DNA of 64,000 nt from Bathynomus jamesi. Taxonomy: Eukaryota > Arthropoda > Malacostraca > Isopoda > Cirolanidae. The notes beneath the pieces were generated by a model, which saw only the letters and a list, made by a program, of their open reading frames with translations, ran no database searches and was not told where the DNA came from. Shown one piece after another: positions 52,449 to 63,946 of this stretch. Where the stretch lies: NCBI GenBank assembly GCA_023014485.1, contig JAJOZX010001870.1, forward strand, positions 1-64,000. Reading direction: 5' to 3'. Numbering within the stretch: the first letter of the stretch is position 1; each line of letters starts with the position of its first letter. Made by a program: the position numbers and the translations under genes.

Positions 52449-54392
52449 TGTCGCGCGAGCCACTGCCCGCTGGCGACTTTTAGGATGAATGCACTTTGGA
52501 CAATCCAACGAGGGTGGTCCTTGTTGGTTAAGCTCGGCCTTAGCCGTAGGGCATCCGAGTAACAATAAACAGTTTCTACCAAGTTTTTTCCCCAAGAGGT
52601 GAATGGAAACACTTCACTTCTAAATTGGAGTTTTCGTTCACTCATATAATTTTTATTACACAAAGTATATACAGAACGAGGCACTGAAGGAGGGAAATGA
52701 ATTTACAGCATCTTACGATAACCACTGAAAGTCAGAAGTTTACAGGGGGAGAGGTTCGACCTCTTTTCACAATAGCTCAGTCAGGAATTTAAAGCGAGGA
52801 GGCTTGTCCTCCTCGAGTAAGGGTTACGGCAGGAATTTAAAGGGGGAGAGGTGCAACCTCTTGTAACAATGGCCCCGACAGGAATCTAAAGGGGAGCGAG
52901 GTGCAACCTCTTGTAACAATGGCCCTGGCAGGAATGACTTAATTTATAATACAAGAAATAAATAAGTCTAAATTTTGGGGGAGTGCAGTTGAAGGTTAAG
53001 CTCCCACTTTAACTGGAGAGCTAAAGAATTCTGACGTTAAGCATAATTTAAGCATGCAACGAAATTTAGAAAGATAAAAAACTAACAAAAAATTACTAAT
53101 TTTTGTAAGGTATACACTTTTGGATGGCGACATAGTGTCGGAGTACCGACATGTACCGAGTACATTGAGTACATTAATAACATCATATTAAATTATTACT
53201 GTTAATTATAATTTTAGCAAATTGTTAATTGACATATCTGATACTGAAGTAATTTAAATAGGTGATAATTTATATAATGAAGGAGAGTTCTCCGTTGTTC
53301 TATAATTTAAATGGGATTAACAACAATGTTATATATTTATAGTTAACAATAATTACGCCAAATTATGTCAATTATTATTAGAAGAATGGTTGGTTATCAT
53401 AGTTTCAAAGCCTTAAAGCCAGCGATGATGAAAACGGAGGAAAAATACAGTGTACTTTCCATTGGAAGTACACGGACATTTATGATAACGTAACACATAA
53501 GTCGCCTGGAATTTGAATGACAATTAGGTAGAAATAATAAGTACAAGTAATGAGGACGTGGATGACTATGTGACGTAATCAGATGACGAACCAGTGGCCT
53601 GGCATGGAAACAATACAGTATATTATAATAACATAAAATAACATCTTAACGTTATAAATTGGTAGTAAAAGCAAGAGAGAAGAGTTCGGATTCAGAGGCT
53701 CGCTTTTGGCGACGTCATCGGAATTCGAACATTCATATCAGCATTAACGAATATCTTGCGAGAGGTGAAATAATTAAAATAAAAAATAAAAAGAATACAT
53801 GTGGACGTGTTTACATGTACGTAATCATGATCGTCAAGGGACATGTACGCCTGCACAAAGTAGTGTACACATATCGGTTGTCACACAATAGGTTGTGTGT
53901 GTAATATAGACACGAGTACACATGGACTGATAGGTTGATAGGGCATAAGTTCACAATAGGTAGATGAATGAATAAGTAATAAAATTAATAAAGGATAGCG
54001 GTCAAGAAAGAACATGGATGTATGAATGAGTACAGTATAGTCGAATAATATTTATATTGCATAACACTAGATAGGACGCAACATATAAATAATGACTTAT
54101 AGAGAATGAAGTTTTTTATTATTATTAAAGAATTTACCATACATTAAATACGAAAGATAGCCACATACTAAACACGTGATTCCGTCTTCAAGGTATTCAA
54201 GGAAACTAAGTTACTTTATGACGTCATAGTGATTTACTTTGTACGTACAGTATAAGTCATTATTGGGAGAAAGTGAAGGAGGCGAATTAGAAAGACACAG
54301 TTAAGGGACATTCGCTCTTCACAGCGAACTTCTAATGGCACAAACATGGATACTGCTCAACCATAGAAATGGTAGGTCGCATGGTTGTGACA
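52449..54392 (-). repeat. Array 2 LTR 2 (1944 bp, middle, chimeric)
   Basis: Its left part (52449 to about 52645) shares variants with LTR 3, such as GCCACTGCCCGCTGG and CACTTCACTTC. From about 52806 it shares variants with LTR 1, such as GGCTTGTCCTCC and CCCCGACAGGAATCTAAAGG. It is therefore a recombinant of the two outer LTRs. Confidence 0.92.
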
Positions 54393-55593
54393 CTGCTCCC
54401 TCCTGTGGAAAAGGATGTGATGGTGGGGTGAAAGTTTATTTACAATATATTAAAAAATGAAACGGTGACATTTTCGGGATGGACTAATCAGTGGAATTTA
54501 GTGGGAAGAATGATAATTATATTAATGAAATAAAAAGACATCAAGGGGAAAAAAATAATTTTAAAATTACAACAGGGGAATTAAAAAGGTTGAGGTCTGA
54601 TTACTAGGATTATAGTGGAAATACTACATCAACAAGGTACGATAAAATCCGAAGTTGTCACCTTTAAAAATTTATAAGTATGATCAATTGTGGCAATCAT
54701 ATTACATAAATCTTATAAACTAATGAACCATCTAAGTTATTCTGGCATTTCGACCTAATTATTTCAGTTAAAGTTCCAATTACAGGATTGAATCTAATTT
54801 AAGTTAAATTTTAAGTTTGCCCAACATTATAGTAACAAGATTACCTACTGAACCGTGATAAATTCGGGAGGATTACCTGGATTAAGATGATTTTAGGGAA
54901 AAAGATACATAACATAATAAATAATGGTTAAAAGGAAAATTCAAATTTAAAGGTCCAGGGATTTTCAATTCATATAACTATTTGAAATGGAGTTTAATCC
55001 GTCAGAACGGACAGAGATAAGAATTTCCGAAGTTATCATGATCATACAGTTAATAAACTAATCTTATTCACTATGGTAGGTAAAAATCGAATTAAATTTT
55101 ATTGGTGGATGGAGTCTTCAGCCGTGGGAGAACGGTCGTAGAATGTAAACTTATTGCAAGTGCGAATAAGTCGGTATAATCTAAAAACTTATTTAAAGAA
55201 AAGTAAAATTAATTTAGTGGAAAAGTTTAAAATTTATTTAGTTACAGTTTTAGATACTTAGATGTTATTAACCATTAATAATATCCAGGGAGAAGGAAGA
55301 TAGAATTTCGTAATGGACGATGTATAGACCAGGGGTCACCTGTGTATGTATGTGCATTAGGTACCGAATGTAAGTGGTTGGTGATTTGCCCAAATGGGAA
55401 GAATGAGTTTATAGTTGAAGTCATACGTAATTGCCTATATGTACATATAAATATGGGTCAGAAGCGTGTATAGCTCAGTGAATATGTACAGTAGTGTGTA
55501 GAATATGAAAGTAATTGGTTCATCCCGTGAAGAACTAAATCCTTAGTGGTCAGTGGTGAATTATGAAATTTTAAAGAACGGATTAGCTTAGAG
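54393..55593 (-). other. Array 2 unit 2, 3' non-coding internal region
   Basis: Nearly identical to 44918-46118, with the purine tract at 54393-54407 and no supported coding. Confidence 0.7.
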
Positions 55594-55817
55594 CAGTGGT
55601 TCCCAAACCTTTTTTACTCACGGCGCACTTTAGAACAAGTAAACATATTTTGGCGCACTTTGTACATAAATTCGAAAATTTATTCAAAAGAGGTATTTAT
55701 ACATGTACTTTATTACGAATTTCAGTTTGTATTTTTCACATTTTGAAATATAATCTTGCTCTTTCGCGGCGCACCTAATTACAGTACATCACGCGGCGCA
55801 CGGTTTGGGAACCACTG
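55594..55817. mobile_element. hAT-type MITE in unit 2 (224 bp)
   Basis: Same element at the same site as 46119-46337, with the same GCTTAGAG flanks and a 5-base difference near 55783. It therefore inserted before the internal region was duplicated. Confidence 0.92.
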
Positions 55818-56462
55818 GCTTAGAGGTTGGTTCAAGTAACTTAAATAAGGCAACAGGCAAGATTATATATCGTAAGCAGCAATTAAGTTTAAATTCAAAT
55901 AATCCAGAGTAAATATCAAACAGTTAACTGCAATTAAATATAATTTATCGTCGTAACCAATGATTTTAGAATTTTCAATAAGTATGCCAATGATTACCAG
56001 AGTGTTTCAGAGTGTGGGTGAGTGTAATTGGGTCAAAGTGTAATCAGTATCCATAGATTTTTTGTAGTATTTATGCGTACGAGTTTCAATGTAAAAGTGA
56101 CTTGAGGTACGGAAGGAAAGTGAATTCGAATAGGTGTCAAAAGTAATAAAATTCAACTGGGATTATAGATTTTACGTAATTAAATCAGTTGCACGTATTA
56201 AGGTAATTAAAAAAAACGCACTTAAAAGAACTTTAAATTAATTAAAGTAAATTAAGCGGTATTGAAAACTGAATTTAGACACAATTAAATTCGACTAGTA
56301 ACATTCATAGGCACTGGTATACTCAGTCTGGTATAGTGTGTCAAAATTGACTATAATTTTGGTTGATGCTTTAACGAATGGTATAATAACAATTTAATGA
56401 CAGTTACTCAAGATTAATTGAATAAAAAAAAAATCAAGACTAAAGTTGAAAATAGAATTCAA

Positions 56463-56948
56463 TTATGAACTATATTGAACTGAAGAAGTGGTTATAGGTT
56501 CCGTATAATTAAGAATAAAAAACAGAAAACAACTTAACCTAAATTTAGGGTATGTTCGGTCATACGGGTAAATTTCACGAACATACGGAGCAAGATATAT
56601 TAGGCGCATGAGCAGTGGACTGACCATGCGAGCCTTGCTCACTCGAAAAGGAGGTGGTGTATCGGGATTAAGAAGAATGGCTTTTACTGGTTTCAGAAGA
56701 GGATCCAGGAAGAGCCAAAGAGAAAGATCCGCAAAGTAAGAGGCAAAAAGGGCGAAAACATTAATTTGCGGAAGAAAGATGAGGATGATCGATGGAACGA
56801 TCATATTATGGTACTGATGGATATTCCGCGCTTGCCCTTCCGTGCGTACAACTTCCGACGGTGGAGTAGGTTCGGGTTCGCTCCCGGCACCTATGGACTT
56901 AGCCTCGGAATTGGGTGGAAAATCCTCTACCTTTGAAAACAAAATCAA
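56463..56948 (-). CDS. Array 2 unit 2, C-terminal hydrophobic frame (161 codons)
   Basis: Counterpart of 46982-47467, with two residue differences (M to T near residue 36, L to F near 68). The hydrophobic stretch 49-81 is retained. Confidence 0.55.
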   Translation of the reverse strand: MILFSKVEDFPPNSEAKSIGAGSEPEPTPPSEVVRTEGQARNIHQYHNMIVPSIILIFLPQINVFALFASYFADLSLWLFLDPLLKPVKAILLNPDTPPPFRVSKARMVSPLLMRLIYLAPYVREIYPYDRTYPKFRLSCFLFFILNYTEPITTSSVQYSS

Positions 56949-56954
56949 GTCATC

Positions 56955-57811
56955 TTAATTAAATAGGGATTCAAGCGAAATAACCAAATCGGGACTTAAA
57001 GGAGATGAGTCTTCAAATGTATTTGGAATAGTCGAAATACTGGGGACTTCAAATTCCGGCCTAACTGTAACTGAAAGGAGTGACTCGCTCTCGATGGAGT
57101 CACAGGGGTCTACTATGAAGACATTCGAGTCTTCATACTCAATATTACCAAAAGTATGTTGGCTTTCTAGTTCCTCGCTCGTCGGAACTAGAACGGAACA
57201 ATTGACAATTGATGAAGAATCTTCCCCATCTATTAGCAGTTCCTTTTCATTTTGAACTGGTTCCAGGGAGTCCGTCGGGCTCTCTGAAACGAGTCTTTCA
57301 CCCTCAGCTGAAAAGAGCGAAGAATAAGGGTGACAGACATACTCGAAAGGTGAGTTCTTTCCTCGAATTAGGCCTGCTTCTCTATTGGCCACATAAAATC
57401 GTGCGAAATAAAGAAATTCATCCCCAGGAGTAAATCTTCATTCCAGTCTACTTCAGATACGACCACAAATGGGGTCAGACAAGGGACTGAATCAAACTCA
57501 ATAGGAAGAATAATTTCTTCGGTACTGTATTCTTCCCAACCATCATCAATGCAGGTCAAACGAGAACGCGAATTGAATTTTCCCGTAGCCATCTTGAGTA
57601 ACTTGTATTCGTGTTATTTAATGTAATTCGCCTGACAGCGGGTTTCAACAAGAGCCAAAACTGCTTGGTTGTCGACAGAAGTTTTCATGAAAATTTGTGA
57701 GCTCTCGTCAAGAAGCTCCATTTCAAGAAGGCGTCTCCGAAACCTGTGAACAAGCTTCGTCTGCGTCATCGATGGTTTCGCGCGGGTTTGGGGTATTGGG
57801 AGAAAAAACAA
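56955..57811 (-). pseudogene. Array 2 unit 2, second retropepsin-like domain
   Basis: Counterpart of 47474-48331. It has the same TAA at 57614-57616 and the same ALVETRC active-site loop. It also has a private one-base loss near 57397 that splits the 212-codon frame into 57368-57592 and 56955-57392. Confidence 0.6.
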
Positions 57812-58616
57812 AATTTGGAATATTGCAATCAGGGGAATTGGGTGACCAACTGGGGAGACATGATGTCTGAAATTGACAATACGTCTTTACGTGAGCACTT
57901 TGCTCTTTAGGAAAAGATTGCTTGCCACATTGCTCAGGACACAAATTAACGGAGTTTAACAAGAAGTCATCGGGACATGATCGATTCGTTACTTGACTGT
58001 TACTGTCCTCATAAACATCACAATGATTATCAAAATCATTTCCAACATTTGTAAAAACTGACTCGCCTACAGGACCTTGTGGTACATTTTCCCCAACTGC
58101 TACTGAAGCAGAAAAAGCATCTGAAACAAGATGACGGTCGTCATGACCAAAAAAACCAAAAACAAGGTCATCTTTATGACCACTTAAACGAGGCGGCATG
58201 GCCGATTGGCCGTTGGCCGAAGTAAACTCAAAACAATTCGGGTCCTGTGGAGAAAAGTTATCCGAAACATGGTCATCCTGACCATCTAAAACAATATTAG
58301 TAATAAGATTCGCGTCTTCCTTAGGACATGCATGGATATCTGATCCATCTAAACCAAAAACAATGTCTTCTTGACCAAAGTTCACTTAATGAACTATATC
58401 AATTGAACTAACTGAATCAGTTGAATCAATGTCCGAGTGATTAAAATTACTAACAATTTGAGGAGCAGTGTCTAAATCATCGTACAAATCAGGGCCATCG
58501 AAACCAACATGGTTGTCCTGACCATGGTGAGAATAAAGTAAATTCTGATTTTCAACATCAATTACACAGCAATCATCCAAGTAGTCTGAATTCACATCTA
58601 ATAAAGGATTGGTCAC
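57723..58616 (-). pseudogene. Array 2 unit 2, acidic repeat region
   Basis: Counterpart of 48243-49136 with the same internal TAA (58386-58388) and a few substitutions, for example Gly-Pro to Gly-Phe in HVGFDGPD and Phe to Cys in DDCCVID. Confidence 0.55.
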
Positions 58617-58830
58617 ATCCCCATTTACATCAAAACAGTCATTAACGTAGGTATTACATTTACTTTCAACTAAACTTTCATCAGGAAAACTTCCAACAAA
58701 AGTTTCATTATAAAGACTTTCAACAGAAGTACCTTTATAATTACATAAATCAACAATTTCATGGTTGTCGTTACTGTTTTCAACATTAGCATCACAAACA
58801 CTGTCACAAGATGCATCACAAAAATCATCA

Positions 58831-59601
58831 TCAGGAGAGGCTGAGTTCTAGTTTCGAAGGAAATTCATTTGAAGAACAAGCCGAAACAAACGGTTCAGAG
58901 ACAACTGAGTCAGAGAAGGAAGTTGGGTCAGGATTACCCAAATTTTCTAAGGGTGACGTTTCAACGTCACAAGAAAGGTCCTGCTCGGGTGCATCGCACC
59001 AGAGAAGGGAATAACGCCTTTTATCCCATTTATCGACGAAGCATCGAGCCGAAAAGTCGAAATAGAATCCATTGGGTCGTAGGGATTCTGCGCTAGTAAT
59101 TAAATCATAACCGGAACAATATTTCGGAGGGACTAACGAGAAACCTTTACAAACAACACAATTACCAATCCAGATGGCAAGTATGGTTTCCTCAAGGACG
59201 GGAATAAGGTTACCATCGGAATCCCGAATGTGTGGAACGGATGGCGGCCCTTTAAAGAGAGGACACAGCAATTTATCCGCTATTGACGCAGAAACAAGAC
59301 TGTACGAACATTTAAGATCAAAACGACCTAAAAGGGTCTCCTTTGGGCAACGGAGTTTGAAATCGAGTTTGGGAATAAAATAATAACTTTTTGGAGATTC
59401 CGAATGTACAGAACTCAAAGAGGAAGTAGATTGGGAAAGTGGGTCAGAATAAGGTACATTCAACGCCTTTCTACCCAGACCAGAAGGGTCAATAGAATCA
59501 CCCCGATTCTCTATAGAAACATTATTGGGAGATGCGTTTTCACGCAACACTGAAGGATAGTGATATGACTCATGAACAAGGAAGTGAAGGAAAATCCACA
59601 A
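58831..59601 (-). CDS. Array 2 unit 2, first retropepsin-like domain (256 codons)
   Basis: Counterpart of 49351-50070. It is open 17 codons further upstream because unit 2 keeps a Ser codon where unit 1 has a stop. It has the same D-L-K active-site triplet and FDF end signature. Confidence 0.6.
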   Translation of the reverse strand: MWIFLHFLVHESYHYPSVLRENASPNNVSIENRGDSIDPSGLGRKALNVPYSDPLSQSTSSLSSVHSESPKSYYFIPKLDFKLRCPKETLLGRFDLKCSYSLVSASIADKLLCPLFKGPPSVPHIRDSDGNLIPVLEETILAIWIGNCVVCKGFSLVPPKYCSGYDLITSAESLRPNGFYFDFSARCFVDKWDKRRYSLLWCDAPEQDLSCDVETSPLENLGNPDPTSFSDSVVSEPFVSACSSNEFPSKLELSLS

Positions 59602-59874
59602 CTGGCGTCCTTTTCTGTCTTTTAAACTTTGAACGTCAACGACCCATTTGACGGATCCCTGCCTGTCACAGTATATATATCATACCAATAACTTTTTAAT
59701 TCTACCCAAGAGAAACGATATACTAGTCCATTGGACCAATTAATAAGAAAAGTACGGACTCGCGCGGCGTCACCGGAATTTGGGTCACAAGTATCGAAAG
59801 CGAAACCGATTTTATCGGTATCTGTAGTCTGACAACCCTAAACGAATCGTCAATTTTACCGAACCACTCCTTAA

Positions 59875-59889
59875 GGGGGGGGGGGGGGG
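59875..59889. repeat. Poly(G) tract, 15 bases
   Basis: Counterpart of the 13-base tract at 50396-50408. Confidence 0.9.
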
Positions 59890-59948
59890 TCTACAAATTT
59901 GTTACTGACGTGACCACGAAGATGAGGGACATCAATTGTACATTTCAG

Positions 59949-60044
59949 TATTGAAGAGGGAGTTACAAGATTAACATTAGTGTATTTCACGGGGGGTATT
60001 GAAGAGGGAGTTACAAGATTAACATTAGTGTATTTCACGGGGTT
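59949..60044. repeat. 48-bp direct duplication, unit 2
   Basis: Same tandem duplication as 50468-50563. Confidence 0.88.
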
Positions 60045-60991
60045 TAGACATCGTTAATCATAACGTGTCGTTGTCACGAAAGTGTGTGTAAAACAAAAAT
60101 AACCATGTAAGGGACAAGAATTGAGAAATAAAATGGAACAAATTCTAAGTATTTTGAATAAAATTAAGAGAAAAAAAATGAGAAAAAATTAAACAAATTT
60201 TCTTTTTTATATACTTAAAGATAACGTAGGAGAACAAAAATTAGCGACTCCGTTAAATTCGGAAGCAGGCGATCGACGAGTAATTTTTGAATCTCCCAAC
60301 ACTGAAGTCCTCGTTGGCAAGGGTCGAAATTCGGTCAGGACGAACTCAAATCACACTGGAAAAAAGGATTACAGTATAACAATAAACAAATTTTCACTAA
60401 AATTAATGAAAAAAGTTTGAATTGAAAAAAAAAAAAAAAAAAACCTAACCGAGTACTACTAAATAAAAAATGTGTTATCGATTTATATATCAGTATTATG
60501 ACTGATCGCATCCATCTCTCACAACAAAGTCTAAAATATTAATTAATATCCTAATCTAAAAAATGCAGATGGTTTTTTTATAAAAAGAATTTAAATTTCA
60601 AGTTTATAATTTGTTGGGAAAAATAAATACGTGAATACGTGAATCAATGACTGAACGTCTAATTAGTACTGTGTTACGTATTACAGTGTCGAACGGTTAA
60701 TTAAAATCAATTAATTAAGAAAATGATTAAGTGTTCAAAGTCACTTCACTGGTTCACACTTAAAAGGGAAAAAAATAAAAGAATTAAAATTACTGAAATT
60801 AATGGAAGTAAAGATAATCCCTCCCAGGTCACACTAGTAAAGCAAATCCCTCCCAAAAATGACCAAGTAAAGATAATCCCTCCCAGAAAGTAAAGTGAAG
60901 CAGTCTGACATAAGGATAAAAATTAAGAGAATCTTTTTTTAAAAAATGATTTATTTGAAAACAAAATTTATTAAAATTCATTTATTACAAT
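60045..60991. other. Array 2 unit 2, AT-rich 5' leader with GTAAAGATAATCCCTCCC words
   Basis: Near copy of 50564-51510, with an A run near 60426 longer than in unit 1 and a short deletion near 60805. No coding seen. Confidence 0.6.
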
Positions 60992-61194
60992 GGATCAAGT
61001 AAAGATAAGCACCCCCAACCTTTTTTAGTTAGCTTTATAGGGCTAACTAACGAAAATATCACAACTTAACCTAACCAATCGTTAGGTCAACTGTACGCCC
61101 TTGACGATTGGTTAGGTTAGGTCGTGATATTTTCGTTAGTTAGCCTTATAAAGCTAACTAAAAAAGGTTGGGGGTGCTTAACTTTACTTGATCC
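60992..61194. mobile_element. Foldback palindrome (MITE-like), unit 2
   Basis: Same as 51511-51713. The left arm here reads GCTAACTAACG, which restores perfect pairing with the right arm where unit 1 has a mismatch. Confidence 0.8.
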
Positions 61195-61281
61195 AAAGAC
61201 TTTAATTAAAGCGGTATTGCGGTATTGCGGTAAAGCGGTATTACCAACTTTACCAAGTAAAGATGATCCCTCCCAAAAAAT

Positions 61282-61338
61282 GATCAAGTAAAGATAGTCC
61301 CTCCTTTTTCTGTTGGGAGGGATTATCTTTACTTGATC
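61282..61338. repeat. Short palindrome GATCAAGTAAAGATA..., unit 2
   Basis: Counterpart of 51801-51857. Confidence 0.8.
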
Positions 61339-61915
61339 CAAATTAATTAAAGAAAATCATAATTAAGAAAATAATTTAAAAGTAGTAATTTATAATTAAA
61401 ACCCATCACATGAACGGAGAAGAACGTTTTGGGCGAGGTGAGGAAATCAGCTGATGCCTCCTTTAGACTCTGAAGGTCAGCCGCAGTTGCAACGACGGAG
61501 CACGCAAACGGTGAAGGAAGATCGTCGACGGGAAGACGGTCGAATGGTTGATTGGAGAAAAATACGAACAATGATTCAAAAGTTGATTGAAGATTACAAA
61601 TCAAGGAGAAGTTCTTCAAGGGAAATTTTTGTAGTAAATTTATATGGTTGATTGTAGAGAGAATTACAAGGAAAAAATTTCCAAGTAAACGAAAGTTGAT
61701 TGAAGGTCAGCGATGAATTGAATCAAAATGAGGTTGAAGGTGGTGGGTGGGGGGGGTTGTTCAAGTTGAAGATGGTTGAAATCGACGTCGAAGGAGTGAA
61801 TAAATATATTCCATGAAGTGTTTCAAAAATTTTTCAAAGTATGGACATCCATTGATGAACGACGGTTTTTGCGGTGGGAGACTAAAAAGTGTCCGTGAAA
61901 AACTAAAAAGGCTCC

Positions 61916-61927
61916 GTGGGACCTCCA
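61916..61927 (-). other. Primer binding site, array 2 unit 2
   Basis: Same TGGAGGTCCCAC on the minus strand, two bases from LTR 3. Confidence 0.6.
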
Positions 61928-61929
61928 AA

Positions 61930-63757
61930 TGTCGCGCGAGCCACTGCCCGCTGGCGACTTTTAGGATGAATGCACTTTGGACAATCCAACGAGGGTGGTC
62001 CTTGTTGGTTAAGCTCGGCCTTAGCCGTAGGGCATCCGAGTAACAATAAACAGTTTCTACCAAGTTTTTTCCCCAAGAGGTGAATGGAAACACTTCACTT
62101 CTAAATTGGAGTTTTCGTTCACTCATATAATTTTTATTACACAAAGTATATACAGAACGAGGCACTGAAGGAGGGAAATGAATTTACAGCATCTTACGAT
62201 AACCACTGAAAGTCAGAAGTTTACAGGGGGAGAGGTTCGACCTCTTTTCACAATAGCTCAGGCAGGAATTTAAAGCGAGGAGGCTTCTCCTCCTCGAGTA
62301 AGGGTTACGGCAGGAATTTAAAGGGGGAGAGGTGCAACCTCTTGTAACAATGGCCCCGGCATGAATTTAAAGGGGGCGAGGTGCAACCTCTTGTGACAGT
62401 GGCCCCGGCAGGAATGATTTAATTTACAATACAAGAAATAAATAAGTGTAAATTTTGGGGGAGTGCAGTTAAAGGTTAAGCTCCCACTTTAACTGGAGAG
62501 TTAAAGAATTCTGACGTTAAACATAATTTAAGCATGCAACGAAATTTAGAAAGAAAAAAAACTAAAAAAAATACTAATTTTTGTAAGGTATACACTTTTG
62601 GATGGCGACATAATGTCGGGGTACCGACATGTACCGAGTACATTAAGTGCATTAATAACATCATATTAAATTATTACTGTTAATTGTAATTTTAGCAAAT
62701 TATTAATTGACATATCTGATATTGAAGTAATTTAAATAGGTGATACAATTTATATAATGAAGGAGAGTTCTCCGTTGTTCTATAATTTAAATGGGATTAA
62801 GAACAATGTTATATATTTATAGTTAACAATAATTACGCCAAATTATGTCAATTATTATTAGAAGAATGGTTGGTTATCATAGTTTCAAAGCCTTAAAGCC
62901 AGCGATGATGAAAACGGAGGAAAAATACAGTGTACTTTCCATTGGAAGTACACGGACATTTATGATAACGTAACACATAAGTCACAGAATTTGAATGACA
63001 ATTAGGTAGAAATAGTAAGTACAAGTAATGAGGACGTGGATGACTATGTGATGTAAGCAGATAACGAACCAGTTGCCTGGCATGGAAACAATACAGTATA
63101 TTATAATAACATAACATAACATCTTAACGTTATACATTGGTAGTAAAAGCAAGAGAGAAGAGTTCGGATTCAGAGGCTCGCTTTTGGCGACGTCATCGGA
63201 ATTCGAACATTCATATCAGCATTAACGAATATCTTGCGAGAGGTGAAATAATTAAAAGAAAAAGTAAAAAGAATACATGTGGCCGTGTTTACATGTACGT
63301 AATCATGATCGTCAAGGGACATGTACGACTGCACAAAGTAGTGTACACATATCGGTTGTCACACAATAGCGGTCAAGAAAGAACATGGATGTATGAATGA
63401 GTATAGTCGAATAATATTTATATTGCATAACACTGGATAGGACACAACATATAAATAATGACTTATAGAGAATGAAGTTTTTTATTATTATTAAAGTATT
63501 TACCATACATTAAATACGAAAGATAGCCACATACTAAACACGTGATTCCGTCTTCAAGCTATTCAAGGAAACTAAGTTACTTTATGAAGTCATAGTGATT
63601 TACTTTGTAGGTACAGTATAATCATTATTGGGAGAAAGTAAAGGAGACGAATTAGAGAGAGAGAGTTAAGGGACATTCGCTTTTCAGAGCGAACTTCTAA
63701 TGCCATAAACATGGATACTGCTCAACCGTAGAAATGGTAGGTCGCATGGTTGTGACA
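61930..63757 (-). repeat. Array 2 LTR 3 (1828 bp, outer 5' LTR)
   Basis: It is the most divergent LTR, with many substitutions and a deletion of about 105 bases at 63370, where LTRs 1 and 2 have GGTTGTGTG...AAAGGATAGCGG. It is followed directly by TTTACAGTAACATATCG of the outer LINE leader. Confidence 0.92.
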
Positions 63758-63946
63758 TTTACAGTAACATATCGTAAAGTATCGTATTATTTAAAGGAAC
63801 GTATCGTATTTTTTAAAGTAATATATTTATTGTATTATTTACAGTAACATATCGTAACGTATCGTATTATTTGAAAGTAACATTGTATTAGTGAAAGTAA
63901 CATTGTATTATTTAAAGTAACGTATCGTTAAAAAAAAAGGGAAAAT
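63758..63946 (+). repeat. Outer LINE leader, part 3 (short AT-rich tandem repeats)
   Basis: Units like AAAGTAACGTATCGTATTATTT repeat six or seven times with variation, matching 42866-42961. It starts with TTTA, the right target-duplication copy. It ends in an A run directly before an ORF1 start codon. Confidence 0.7.

Larger units (their letters stand above)
42962..63757 (-). mobile_element. Array 2: non-autonomous long-LTR retrotransposon, LTR-internal-LTR-internal-LTR
   Basis: Three LTRs (42962-44917, 52449-54392, 61930-63757) and two internal regions of about 7.5 kb. The outer ends are flanked by TTTA (42958-42961 and 63758-63761). On the minus strand the LTR reads TGTCACAACC...GCGACA. 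The primer site is beside the right-hand LTRs, and a purine tract (AGGAGGGAGCAG on the minus strand) lies beside the left. The coding is Gag- and protease-like; no RT, RNase H or integrase motif was found in either internal region on either strand. Confidence 0.88.

Noticed and set aside
52280..52684. 134-codon frame over the left end of LTR 2 (also 61761-62165)
   Set aside because: It spans the primer site and LTR border, so it cannot be a conserved protein of the element.
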